Assembly: GCA_014155875.1 (NCBI GenBank) | Contig: JACEFZ010022355.1 | Coordinates: forward strand, 124,001-188,000 | DNA length: 64,000 nt | From: Cepaea nemoralis | Taxonomy: Eukaryota; Mollusca; Gastropoda; Stylommatophora; Helicidae | Reading direction: 5' to 3' | Shown here: positions 30,171 to 45,100 of the stretch, in pieces | Position numbering within the stretch: the stretch's first letter is position 1 | How the letters are laid out: the number at the start of each line of letters is the position of its first letter | The notes under the pieces: generated by a model | Databases searched by the model: none | Seen by the model: only the letters and a program-made list of their open reading frames with translations | Told to the model about the DNA's origin: nothing | Program-made: the position numbers and the translations under genes

Positions 30171-33100
30171 GGTGTGGTGTGGTGGTGGTGTGTGTGTGTG
30201 CACGCGTGCGCATGTGCATGCGTGTGTATGTGTGTGTGTGTGGGGGGGGGGGGGGTGGCAAGAAGAGGAGGAGAGATCTGCTGATAGAGTGTAGTGTAGT
30301 TGAGACTGTTCAGGATCATCATTGCTTATATGATTGTCTTAGACTGGTAGTAATAGAGTGTAGTGTAGTAGAGACTGCATTCATTCGTGATCATCATTGC
30401 TGATCCATACCAGTATGTAGGAAACACAGCCCAAAGGTGATTCCTGGTCATCCTCCTGTCAATACTGTCAGTAAAATAGCAGCTAATCAAAAGCGATTCC
30501 TGGTCATCCTCCAGTGAACATTCTAAGTAAAATAGCAGCTAATTGGGAAATGTCTAGAAGTATCAGATCACATAATTAACATCCCATTGTAAGAGTATTT
30601 AAAATGGCTATGAGGTCAAACAGAAATGGGGGAGGAAAGAACAGGTAGACAAGACTTCAAGATGAAGAAACCAAGAGTAAGCAGTGGAGGAAGGGAAGGT
30701 AACTGGGACTCTTAACGGCGTGGATAATGACCAGCTGGTAACTATACAATCATTAATTACTGTATGATCAAACAGCAGCTGAGGAAGGGAAGGTAACTGG
30801 GACTCTAATGGCGTTGATAATGACCAGTTGGTAACTATACAATCATTAAACACTGTATGATCAAACAGCAGTGGAGGAAGGGACTGTAACAGAGACTCTT
30901 AACGGCGTGGATAATGACCAGCTGGTAACTATACAATCATTAAACACTGTATGATCAAACAGCAGTGGAGGAAGGGAAGGTTACTGGGACTCTAACGGTG
31001 TTGATAATGACCAGTTGGTAACTATACAATCATTAAACACTGTATGATCAAACGCTATTAGATCAATGTGACACTTATGTTTGATACAGATTACTTTGAC
31101 ATCATTAGTGTAGAGCAAAGCGATATTGAATTATTCATCATTTTAATACGAGTGGAAGCAACACAGACTATGGTGTCCTCCTTCATGCTAACTATGGCCG
31201 GCCGTGTGACTTAAGTAGATGTCCTCCTTACTTTCACTCTCATACTGTTGCAGTCTCATGTGTTGTGACTTTGGTTGTGCATGAACAGTAACTTACCAGC
31301 TGTGCAACAATTCATCATTGCTGATAGTGTGTAGTGTAGCAGTGACTGTATTCCCTGATCATCATAATTGCTGATAGTGTGTAGTGTAGCAGTGACTGTA
31401 TTCCCTGATCATCATAATTGCTGATAGAGTGTAGTGTAGCAGTGACTGTATTCCCTGATCATCATAATTGCTGATAGAGTGTAGTGTAGCAGTGACTGTA
31501 TTCCCTGATCATCATAATTGCTGATAGTGTGTAGTGTAGCAGTGACTGTATTCCCTGATCATCATAATTGCTGATAGAGTGTAGTGTAGCAGTGACTGTA
31601 TTCCCTGATCATCATAATTGCTGATAGAGTGTAGTGTAGCAGTGACTGTATTCCCTGATCATCATAATGCTGATAGAGTGTAGTGTAGCAGTGACTGTAT
31701 TCCCTGATCATCATAATTGCTGATAGTGTGTAGTGTAGCAGTGACTGTATTCCCTGATCATCATAATTGCTGATAGAGTGTAGTGTAGCAGTGACTGTAT
31801 TCATTCATTGTCATGATCGCTGGTAGTGCAGTAGTGACTGTATTCATTCATTGTCATGTTCATACAAGTCAAGAGCAGGGAATACTTACGTCCATGATAA
31901 GAAGAATCTGTACTCAATCAACAAGTTGAGAATGTTGAACAAAATGCCCAACAGGATCATGGAAAACAGGTTTCTGCCAACAACAGTCCAGTCAAACAAG
32001 TTGTACTTGTACTCATCTCCTAACATCAATCAAGAAACACAGACACAATCATGACAATTTCAAATCAACACCAGTCCTATCAAACAATCTCATAGCAACA
32101 ACAGCCCAGTCAAATAATCTTGTATCAACAACAGTCCAGTCAGACAATCTTATATCAAAAACAGTCTAGTCAGACAATCTTATATCAACAACAGCCCAGT
32201 CAAATAATCTTGTATCAACAACAGTCCAGTCAGACAATCTTATATCAACAACAGTCCAGTCAGACAATCTTCTATCAAAAACAGTCCAGTCAGACAATCT
32301 TCTATCAAAAACAGTCTAGTCAGACAATCTTATATCAACAACAGACCAGTCAGATAATCTTATATCAACAACAGTCCAGTCAGACAATCTTATATCAACA
32401 ACAGGCCAGTCAGACAATCTTATATAATCTCATCATCATCAAGTGCCGTGCCGGCTGGCGTAGGCGTTCATGGCTCTCCACAGATCTCGGTCTTTGGTGT
32501 TCTGGATCAACTCTGCTGATGATATTCCTCCATGCCACCGTCTCAGTCCGTCCAGCATCAATTCTCTTGGTCTGCCTCTGCCTCTCTTCCCCTCGATCTT
32601 TCCAGTTGTCACGATGTTCTCCAATGCCTCTCTTCTCATCACATGACCAAAGAAAGATGTTTGTCTCTTTCTTATTGTTGTATATCGTGTTCTAGTTTCA
32701 TTAGCCTCTTTCAGGCAATCGTTGTTAGTTACTCTGGCAGTCCAAGGAATTCGCAACATTCGTCTTAAAAACCACATCTCTGTTGCTTCTAAGTTCTTCC
32801 TAATTTGTTCATTTACATTCCAAGATTCGCTGCCATACAGCAAAACTGGTTCTATATAGCATTTTAGTACTCTCTTTCTTACATTCATTGATAGCGACTT
32901 ATTGCATAAGATACTCTTCATTTTCTGAAATGCTGTCTTTGCCTGCCCTATTCTGCTCTTAATCTCTTTTGTACATCTTCCATCTGATGTTATAAGTGCC
33001 CCTAGGTATTTAAAATTATCCACTTGGTTGAGAATTTCCCCTTCTATTTCTATGTCACATTTTGGCGTCCCCATTTTCTTTGATATCACCATTGTTACTG

Positions 33101-36100
33101 TTTTCTTGATATTCAAGGACAGTCCTTTCTGTGCACTCTCTGTTACTACACTGTCCAACAATTGTTGTAGGTCTGTTGCATTATCCGCTACCAATACTGT
33201 GTATATAATCTATAATAATATAATTTAAAAAAAGATAATAAAAATAATCTTGTTATAGTAATATCCCAGTGTTGTTATAGTAATATCCCAGCGTTATAGT
33301 AATATCCCAGTGTTATAGTAATATCCCAATGTTGTTATAGTAATATCCCACTGTTGTTATAGTAATATCCCAGTGTTGTTATAGTAATATCCCAGTGTTG
33401 TTATAGTAATATCCCAGTGTTGTTATAGTAATATCCCAGTGTTATAGTAATATCCCAATGTTGTTATAGTAATATCCCAGTGTTATAGTAATATCCCAGT
33501 GTTGTTATAGTAATATATGAATGTTGTTATAGTAATATCCCAGTGTTGTTATAGTAATATCCCAGTGTTGTTATAGTAATATATGAATGTTGTTATAGTA
33601 ATATCCCAGTGTTATAGTAATATCCCAGTGTTATAGTAATATCCCAGTGTTGTTATAGTAATATCCCAGTGTTATAGTAATATCCCGGTGTTGTTATAGT
33701 AATATCCCAGTGTTGTTATAGTAATATCTCAGTGTTGTTATAGTAATACCTCAGTGTTGTTATAGTAATACCTCAGTGTTGTTATATTAATATCTCAGTG
33801 TTGTTATAGTAATATCCCAGTGTTGTTATAGTAATATCCCAGTGTTGTTATATTAATATCTCAGTGTTCATCTCATCTCATCTCATCATGTTCCTCTTGT
33901 ACCTTGCGGTGTCGAGGTGAAGTATAAACTTCGTGAGAGTGCCCGGTTATGGGCTTCGTATATCGACATTCCCATGGATTCTGTTATTCCCTCTGTCCAA
34001 CGTTTACGTGGTCGGCCTCTTCCTCTGTTTCCATCTGGTCTGTACATCATTGCTTGTTGTGGCATGCTGTTGACTGGTAGCCTACTTGCATGGCCAAACC
34101 ATTTGACTTGCTGCTTTCTAATAAAATCTAGAGCAGCTTTAACCCCTACTTTAGTCCTGATTTCTTCATTTCTGATCTTATCTCTTCTTGATACGTTGAG
34201 TATTCTTCTCAGAAACCTCATTTCTGTTGTTGTGATTTTTCTTTTCTCTTTTTCTGTCATTGTCCAGGTTTGGCATTGGTAGCAGAGAGTTGGTAGGAAG
34301 ATTGTGTTGTAAAGTGCTTTCTTAGTAGTTATTGATACATGTTTGTTCTTTAGTATTGGTGCCATTTGTCCAATGAGTTGATTTGCCTTATTGCACCTAT
34401 TTTCGATCTCGTCTTCTGATCTGCCATTTGATGATATTATACTTCCTAGGTACTTGAAGCTCTTTACTTGTTTCAAGGGATGTTCGTTTAGGTGAATTGT
34501 TGCTGTTTGTTCTTCTTTAGTTATAGTCATTACCTCTGTTTTGCTTGTGCTAATTTTCATGTTATGTTCCCTGCACATTTCGTTTAGACTATTCATGTGG
34601 TCTTGTAATTCAGCTTCTGATTTTGCTATTAGTGCTTGGTCGTCCGCAAACAGGAGTTCTCTAATGGTTAGATTTGCAGATGGTTCTTCTTCTGTGTTCT
34701 CGTCATGCGGTATTCTTGCTGTCTCTGCTTGGCTGGTTTCTTTACATATGTTGTCTATATATGTTATGAACAAGAGAGGGGACAGGACACAACCTTGTCG
34801 TACTCCAGATCTTATGGTGAAGGGTTCTGAGTGTTCTCCAGTTGCTCTCACTATGCATTCACTGTTGTTGTATAAACTTCTGCATAGGTTTGTTAGATGG
34901 GTACTCACTCCATATTGTTTAAGGATTTCCCACAGCTTGTTTCTATCTACCCTATCAAATGCCTTTTCTTGGTCGACAAAGGCTAAGTAGAGTGTTTCAT
35001 TGAATTCAATTGATTTTTCTATAAGTTGTCTAAGAGCAAAAATGGCGTCTGTGCATCTATCTCAGTGTTGTTATAGTAATATCCCAGTGTTGTTATAGTA
35101 ATATCCCAGTGTTGTTATATTAATATCTCAGTGTTGTTATAGTAATATCTCAGTGTTGTTATAATAATATCTCAGTGTTGTTATAGTAATATCCCAGTGT
35201 TGTTATAGTAATTTCCCAGTGTTGTTATAGTAATATCCCAATGTTGTTATATTAATATCTCAGTGTTGTTATAGTAATATCTCAGTGTTGTTATCATAAC
35301 ATCTTAATGTTGTTATAGTAATATATCAATCTTCTTATAGTAATATTTCAATGCTGTTATAGTAACATTTCAATATTTCTATAGTAATTTCTCAATTTTT
35401 ATAGTAATATCTCAATACTATTATAGTAATATTGCAATGTCGCTATAATATGTTGCAGTAATATCCTGACATTTAGTTAGTTAGTCTTTCCTCTTGAGCC
35501 TAAGGCGCGCATAGGGCAGAAGTCCTGTCTCTCCATGCTTGGCGGTTCGCTGCTACCTGTTGTAGATCTTGGATATTTACTTGGCCATTGAATGAGCCTT
35601 CTCTAATGATGGTTCTACGCAGGGTCTCTCTTGGTCTTCCCCGTTTTCTTTTCCCTACTGGTGACCATATGAGGGCTTGGTAGGGGAGTCTTGACTTGTC
35701 CATTCTGAGTACAATAGCCTGATGTTTTCACAATAATATCCTGTTAAAGTAATAGCCTGATATTGTTACAGTAATATTTCAATTAGGTTAGCAGGGTAGG
35801 GAGATGTAAGACACCTTTCCCCCGTTAGTCTATGGGACACCCTTAGGCAAGGTGGAGTACCCGTTTAGCCCCCCTCCCCCATCAGGTTATCTGAAGCTAT
35901 GGAAGCAGGTGGTGGATGCAGTATGAAAGCAGCCGACAGATTATTGTTGGTTACGGTCTGCCCCTGCGGCGATAGTCAGATGATCTCATCAGTAGAGACA
36001 ATGGCTATGGCCACCGACTAGTATAGTCACTGGCCAGAAGAAAAGCAACTACAAACTACCTTCTGCAAAACTTGCCAAGAAACTTTAACAACCATGAAAT

Positions 36101-39100
36101 AAAACATAATAAGAAAGAGATCTGGTGGTGAGACCTCCAGGCCAGGCAGATCAGATAACAATGGGGAAGAGTGTGATGCAGAGGCTAGTACTAGTAATCG
36201 TGATTACAGAGATAATTCTGACTGTGTTACCAAGGAAATCAAAATGTGTCGACTTAGAAGCAGAGTGAGAATAGGAACATGGGCTGTGATAAGATGTATG
36301 AGGGAAAGCTTAGGGTAATATGTGATGTGACTGAGAGGTTAAATATTCAAATTTTAGGAATTAGTGAACATCCCTGGAGAGGCAAGGGACATTTTAAAAA
36401 TGAAAATGGTAGTCTTCTAATATAGTCTGGTAGAGACGTCGGAGGCCAGAGCTGAGTGGCATTTTGTTTCGATAAAACAACAGCAAAAGCTTTAATTGGA
36501 TATAACCCAGTTAATGATAGAATCCTCACTATCAGACTTAGAGGCTATAAAAAAAAAACATAACTCTCATACAGAGATATGCACCTACATCAACAGCAGA
36601 GGAGGATGAAATTGAATATTTTTACAGCACACTGCAAGAAACATTAGACAAGATTGGTCATAATGACATAACAATAATAATGGGAGATTTTAATGCAAAA
36701 GTAGGAACAGGAAGAGCTGAAAATGAAAGACACGTAATACGAAAATTTGGATTAGGAAACAGAAATGATGCAGGTGACAAATTAATTGAATTTTGCACGG
36801 AAAATGAGTAAACAATAGCCAACACACTTTTTAAACAACACCCCAAAAGACTCTTCACATGGAAGTCCTCGGACAATACGACCAAAAGTTAGATAAATTA
36901 TATTTTAATACAAAGAAGATGGAGATCAAGCTTAACATTGGCAAAAGCTCTAAACAGTGCAGACTGTGATACCAATCATCAGTTATTAGAAGCAGATGTG
37001 AAAGTAAACCTCAAAAAGCTTACCCGAGGACCAAGGCCACTTCATTTTAATGATCGCACAAAAATATCACATGCATACAACATAAAAGGCTAACTAAGAG
37101 AGTTTGGGAGAATAATAGACTAACATACGCCTGTGAGACCTGGACACATACTAAGCAAGCTGAACAGCACATAGATGCCTGTAACAATCAATGTTATAGA
37201 CAGGTTCTAAGATCATCTTGGATACAGAAACAAACAAACTCATCCATATGGCAAGAGCTGAATAATGAAGAAGGTTGGCTACTAAAGATGATAAAACAAA
37301 GAAAACTTAAATATTTTAGTCACTTGAAACGTCATGAAAGGTTGCAGAGAACAATAACGGAGGGGTATATGCCCGGGAAGAGAGGAAGAGGAAGGCCAAA
37401 GAGAAGATGGGTGCAGGATGTGGCGGATGATCTCCAGATGAGTGTATTGGATGTGGGACATCTTGCTTATGATTGGGAAGCTTCCGGAGGGTTGTTATGG
37501 GAGAAAGGTTCTGCAAAGGACATGTTACTGAATGAATGAAAGAATATTTCACTGTTAGGGAACTAGTGTTATTTCACTGTTACTATTACCTTAATATCTC
37601 CAGTTAGTTATATATCCTGATATTCTTACAGTAATATCCTGCTGTTGATACAATAATATTCTGATATTGTTACAGTAATACCCTGATGTTGTTACAGTAA
37701 CTTTGCAATGCTGTTACAATGGAATATGACTAGAGTGCACACTGACCTAGTCTCGCTGTAACATCTGCACGAAGCTGTAGTGAAGCCATGTCAATAAGGC
37801 CTCGTCCCAGGCAGTAATGGGGAAGTAGCAAGAACACTTGTTTCAAAATGTTATTGATGTTTTTCAGATCCTGCAAGCACATTTGAGGATTAATGTGTAG
37901 TTTACAACAAATCATTAATGTCTGTGTTTACAAGTAATCATTACTGGCTGTCAGTTACTGCAGCTTACAGGTAATCATTAATGTCTGTGTTTACAGGTAA
38001 TCATTACTGGCTGTCAGTTACTGCAGCTTACAGGTAATCATTAATGTCTGTGTTTACAGGTAATCATTACTGGCTGTCAGTTACTGCAGCTTACAGGTAA
38101 TCATTAATGTCTGTGTTTACAGGTAATAACTAATGTCTGTGTTTACAGGTAATCATTAATGTCTGTGTTTACAAGTAATCATTACTGGCTTCAGTTACTG
38201 CAGCTTACAGGTAATCATTAATGTCTGTCAGTTCCTGTAGGTTAAAGGTAATCATTAATGTCTGTCATTTCCTGCAGGTTATAGGTAATCATTAATGTCT
38301 GTCAGTTCCTGCAAGTTATAGGTAATCATTAATTTATGTCAGTTCCTGCAGGTTATAGGTAATCATTAATGCCTGTCATTTCCTGCAGGTTATAGGTAAT
38401 CATTAATATCTGTCAGTTACTGCAGGTTATAGGTAATCATTAACGCCTATCAGTTCCTGCAGGTTACAAGTAATCATTAATTTATGTCAGTTCCTGCATG
38501 TGACAGGTAATCATTAATGTCTGTCAGTTCCTGCAGGTTACAAGTAATCATTAATGTCTGTCAGTTCCTGCATGTGACAGGTAATCATTAATGTCTGTCA
38601 GTTCCTGCATGTGACAGGTAATCATTAATGTCTGTCAGTTCCTGCATGTGACAGGTAATCATTAATGTAAGCGAGTTCCTGCAGGTTACAAGTAATCTTT
38701 GTGGTGTGGCTCATTATACTAATTGGTCTATGTGGATCACATGACAGGGCTCCTAATTTCTTTGGGATTGCAATAAATACAGAATTACATAATTCATGAG
38801 GTATATCTCCAGTATCATATAATGTGTTCAGCAGTCTGGTGACTTGATTTATTCTATATTCTTCTAAAGCATTAACCATTTCTGTTGTGATGTTGTCTGA
38901 ACTCCGGGGGTTTTGCCAGTTTTCATGTGGTTAAGAACATTCTGAACCTCCATCTTCAAAACTTATGGGCCTTCATTATTATTTTGAATATCATATTGTT
39001 CTTCTCTGTTATCATCATAAAGGCTTTTCACATATTCTGACCATACATGTAAAATCTGATCTTTTTCTATTATGATTTTTCCATCATTTGTTTTTAGACA

Positions 39101-42100
39101 ACCTGCTGATGTACGTGTACTTTTATTAGTAAGCTTCTGAATTCTTTTGTGTATTCATTTGGTATTTTTACTGATGTGTTGTTTTTCAATTTTGATGTAA
39201 TTTTCCTCAAGCCATGCTTCTTCTCCTTATATAATGCTCTGACTTTTCTGTGGATTTCTTCATATTTGGCAGGATTATTTTTGTTGTCTTCTTGTTTCCA
39301 ATTGTTGTCTTCTTGTTTCCAATTGTTGTAAAATTTCTTCAGTCATCCATTTCTTACAACCCACTTTCTTTAATTTTGGAATAGTTGTTTCTGCAGCCAA
39401 ACTGATTGAATTCTTCAACATTTCCCATTGATCATCCACATCTTGAAATAGGATCTCTAGATCAGACAGCATATCAAAATGTTAAATTTGTCTTGTATTA
39501 CCATGTAATTTTTCAATGTACACAGATAATATTTAGTGTTTCCTGGTGAATACTTGATTTTCTTTAATTTTACCCTCAATTTTCCCATAATCAATCTGTG
39601 ATTACTGTAACAGTCAACATTGGGAACTGTTTTTGCGATTTTTAACGCATTTCTAAACCTTCTGCTAATCAAGATGTAATCAATCTGGCTTTTAATTCTT
39701 CTATCAGGACTCCTCCATGTTCATAATCTTCTAGGATGTTGTTTAAACTATACCCCACAGAATAATTGTCAACAACCAATAGTTGTGAGTAACGTGGTCA
39801 AACAAGACAATCACTTAACAACACTGGCAATAGTGAAATAAAGAGCCTGTAAATCTTCATTAAAATGAATAAAAATACAAATAATACATAAGACAAATAC
39901 GACACAGCCAGAAACACGTGCCAAGCCTATGAGAGAATGCCACCTACCGGGTCGTCTTGAGATAACACCTCGAGAATGAAAGTTGCCAATGTTGACACCG
40001 TGCCCAGGAATACATTGACACAAGAGAGGAAAACAAATGCTGAACTTGGCACATCAAACAATCGTGAGAATGGGTACATCATTGGGGTAATTGCCCAGCT
40101 GCCAGAAATGGACAAAATCAATGGTGTCAGTGCAAGCATGACATTGCTACTTACTTTCACAATGTTATAAGAAGACAGGTCAGATGTCTCATTCCAGCTT
40201 TATATACTTTCACAATGTTATAACTAATGAGATTAGATGTTTAATTTCTTTGCTATTTACTTTCACATTGTTATAACTAGTCAGGTCAGATGTCTCATTT
40301 CAGCTTTACTTACTTTCACAAAGTTATAACAAGACAGGTCAGAAGTCTCATTTAATCTTTACTTACTTTCACAAAGTTATAACAAGACAGGTCAGATGTC
40401 TCATTTAATCTTTACTTACTTTCACAAAGTTATAACAAGACAGGTCAGATGTCTCATTTCAGCTTTACTTACTTTCACAAAGTTATATATAACAAGACAG
40501 GTCAGAAGTCTCATTTAATCTTTACTTACTTTCACAAAGTTATAACAAGACAGGTCAGATGTTTCATTTAATCTTTACTTACTTTCACAATGTTATAACA
40601 AGACAGTTCAGATGTCTCATTTCAGCTTTACTTACTTTCACAATGTTATTACAAAACAGCTCAGATGTCTTATTTTAGCTTTACTTTCACAATGTTATAA
40701 CAAGACAGGTCAGATGTCTAAATTCAGCTTTACTTACTTTTGCAATGTTATAACAAGACAGGTCAGATGTCTCATTTCAGCTTTACTTACTTTCACATTG
40801 TTATAACAAGACAGGTCAGATGTCTCATTTCAGCTTTACTTATTTTCACAATGTTATAACAAGACAGGTCAGATGTCTCATTTTAACATCATATACTTTC
40901 GCAAGTCAGGTTAGATGTCTCATTCAGCTTTATTTACTTTCACAATATTATAATGAGACAGGTCAGATACCTTTTTTCATTATTACTTACTTTGACAAAG
41001 TTATAATGAGACAGGTTGGATGTCTTATTTTATTGTTACTTACTTTGACAATGTTATAATGAGACAGGTCAGATGTCTGATTTCAACAATACTTACTTTA
41101 ACAATGTTATAACAAGACAGGTCAGATGTCTGATTTCAACATTACTGACTCTCACAATATTGTAACAAGTCGTACCATGGTGAAGTTTGTAGTAAATGTG
41201 ACTTACCCGTACAAGAACAGAAGTGCAAACAAACAAGGAAAGTTCTTGGCAGACACATATGATTCCTTGCCAAATGCCAGAAAGATGAAAATACACAACA
41301 TTGCTGGCACAGCATAATTCATCTGTTGAAAATGAAAAGAGATTCTAATATGTAAGGACTTCCTCATCTAGCCCATGGTTCTGCACTAGTCCCTACCAAA
41401 TTAAATCAAAATGAGCATTATATAACTTTGAGCGGTGGATCACTTGGCTCGTGCGTCAATGAAGAGTCGCTACTATTATTTATCGAATGGCTCATGCTAA
41501 TTAGCAAGGCTATGATCTGTTGTTCAGAGCTAATACATACAGGGTGTCATGGTCTTATATGACATGTGTAAGGAAGAATGTAAGCGCCGGTATGTAAGCG
41601 AGAGTCAGTGTAAGCATGACTCAGGTAAAGGGCAGTAAGAGACGCCACGGCTTGGCTAGCGGACGGTCAGGCAAGAATCCCGTGAACAGAGCCACGTGAT
41701 GTGGGAAGGTCAACCAGGAGAGAGGCATTGTGTGTGAGGCAGCGGATAGAGACGGACGTGTGGAGATGGAGAGAACGATAGAACGATAGTGGTTGTGACG
41801 GATAAATGGAGATGAACGTTGTGCAGTGATATTCGAGGAATGTACTAACTGTGATATGTGCGGGATGATGTGAAGTTGTGATTGTGAATGATCATGCGGG
41901 CGACAGTGTAAAGATCGCCATTGTGAGCTAGCGCGTGGCTGTTAGTGGTGAACGATTGTTTGAGCGTGAAGTGCGACTATGTTGTCGGCCTGTAATATAT
42001 ATTGTAATAAATGATTGTTTAGGAGATAGCTCCTGCCAGTTTCCGATTGCATTCGTGTGTTATTAGTAGATGTGTTGTAGATGTTGTAATTTGCCTGTCA

Positions 42101-45100
42101 AAGTCCAGCAAGCGAGACAGAGCTACTAAGTAGGACTCTGACAGGTATAATGGTGTCAGAAGTACACATGAACCACACGCTCATGTAGAACGCACAAAAG
42201 AAGAAGAAGAAGAAGACCTATTCCATAATATATTAGAAATTGTAAAGTAAAGATGTGTTAATAGAGTCAGAACGAAAATAACATCATTTCTTTCCACAGC
42301 AGGTTTCAATTCTACAAAGCGACCGACATAATCAGACCAGGTCAGCGGTAACCAACACGAGAATCACGTTCCTGTACATCAAGCGTTCGAGTAGTCAGCA
42401 GAGAAAGATAAGTTGATTAATTTTGATTGCTAATTACCCAAATCTGCATTCTTTGATTTTCTTGTGTAAACATCATCATTGGTAGAGTTAAATATCAAGT
42501 AACAGAAAATGTTCAGCAGTGAAGACAGTTCAGATGATGAACCAATTCGAGATCAGTCAGATGTATGGGGCACAAAGCATTATAGAGATTTGAAAACCTT
42601 TTTCGGGGGTACACGTGCACAAGAATACACAAATTGTAATAGACAACCTGAGTTAATACGTGATTGGCTACAGAAATTTGAAAAGAAAATGCAAGACTAC
42701 AAAATTCCTAAAGAGTTTTGGTATACATGGTACAGCTCATACGTACCAATAAAAAGTAAAAAACTACGGGAGTTCATACCAGATATGTCAAGTACAAACT
42801 ATGAATATCATAAAACAAACATATTAAAGCACTATCCAACCTCTTTCGAGACTCTAAAATTAGAAATACAAAATGTGAAACCAGCCACAGACAAGTCATT
42901 CACCCAGTATATAAGTGAATTAGAAGAATCTTTCAGAAAACTAATAATGGTAATTAAACATTCAGACAACAATCAAGGAGTCATAAATTTCTTGCTAATA
43001 GAAAAACTAAAAGCAACACTACCAGCCGAGTGCGGGAAATATTTAGAAGAACAAAAAACAGAACCTATCAAAAACTTACTAGAAAAATGCCGCGAATACT
43101 ACAACCAAAGTTTAAACCTGGTTAAGAACACTCAACAGAAAAGTACTGTGAAATCAACGGCATCTGCAGCCACAGATTGTCAAAACAAACCACAGAAAAC
43201 AAAACCAGTACTGTGCAAACATTGTAGCACTCCACATACGGAAAATGGAATATGCGATAAGAATCCCACTTATCAAGAATACCTAAATACTATAATAGCA
43301 CAAAAACTGGGGAAGGTAAATCAAAGAAAATATAGAACAAAATGTCATTTTTGCCTTGCTTATGGCCACAGACGTTTTGAATGTGAAGGTGTAAAAAGAT
43401 TACATATAGCAAAAGCAAATGCAGCCATAAACATTACAACAGACAGTTCAGCAAAGAACTTAGCAAAAGTAAACATCACAGAGAGGAAAACAAGACCAAA
43501 CACTGCAAAGTCAGAACAAACTGAGTTTTACCCATCAGACTTTGTACCATATTTTAATAATGTTGTTAACATCACTCAACCTCATTCCTTATGTAAAGAG
43601 GTCAATACTCAACAAGAATGTGAGGAAATGAACAAAACCTCAAGACTGTCGTTAGGAAAACTAACATTCCATGAAGGTTTCATCAATGACACAGTATGCA
43701 TATGTGTACGCGACACAGGGTCCTGTCTTATCGGTCTTCGAAAGACCCTAGCTGATCCTAAAGACTACCTAGATGAGTACATTTATTGCAAAACTGTTTC
43801 ATGGACAGTAGAGAAATATCCTATGGCATGGGCCAATATAAAATCACCTTTCCTATCAGGCAGAGTAACTTGTCCTTTATTAGACAATCCATGTTGTGAT
43901 TTATTAATTGGAAATGTATTAAATGTGACAGACTACACAGAGTCCAAAAATCACACAGAAAAAAAAGTTAACACCACAACAAGTACTGACTTAACTACCC
44001 CACTCATCATACAACAACATGATGAACAGACCAAGGTACCACACCATACCAACTTGATTACCATCTCAAGACAAGAAGAAACAGAAACTGGTGTGTATCA
44101 TCACAATGAAAAAGGTGTAGAAAACAAACAGTTCACAACAGTGAGGGAAGATCACAAATCATTATGTGACATACTATACTCCATGAACTCCCTGTTAACG
44201 ACTCACATAACCAAGGGCATACAGTGGATGGTTATACTTGCACTACTCATTGTAAATACAAAACAAATGTCTTCACAGACAGTTTTATTTCCACATTATC
44301 ATGACGCAACACAGATATTACTCATGACAAACCAGCAAACTTTGTTACTTATATCATTACTGTTGAAGCAAGGTTTGGGGTTACCACTGCTAAACACTAT
44401 GTCAAATCAACTCAGACACATACTTATGCTGAGCAATGTAAATCATCAGTCGGTGGAATTACTGACAAAGATCAGCAACAAATTACCCTACATATGTTGG
44501 AAAATATACACAAATTGCAGAAAAGCATACAAACATGCACGATTACATTTCAAAACTATACATGGTGTATTATTATTGTTTGAACTATTGAACGTATACA
44601 CACATGTACGAGTGCAGGTTTGGAGATAGCACTCAAAATGATCTCAACATGAAAATTGAAAATCCCCACCCTTCGGAAAATTCTAACCGTAACCCATTTT
44701 ATATCCTTAGATCCGGTAACTCCAGAGTTGCCTTGTCTGCTGTACGACTCCAGCGCTATGATACTAGCACACTTCAGTGTACAGACCAACATAAACGGTC
44801 TTTCAACAGAACAGTAAGACTCATGTGATTTCAGGTATCAAACAGTAAGATATACCCATATTGACTTTGTTTCCAACGAGTATCTACAGAATTCACCTTT
44901 TGAAATCGACGAACAACGACGACAGCTTCACAAGTACAGACATTCATTTCCGATGATCAGTTTAATGAACCGGATGCCAACCTGCAAACTCTGGCAAAGA
45001 CAGTCACAGACAGACGCACCATGGCCACACTCAAAATTAAGGCCACTGAACTTAATTCTTATTTTATACGTGTGAATTCCAGCAATTTTACAGTATACGT

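Noticed and set aside
37905..38690. 37-bp array as a copy of the exon g acceptor
   Set aside because: Only about 10 bases (TTCCTGCAAG) resemble the AGATCCTGCAAG border. Too short to claim descent.
41424..41544. Functional rRNA gene
   Set aside because: Only the first part of 5.8S is present and it joins directly to 18S-like pieces, so it is not an rDNA unit.
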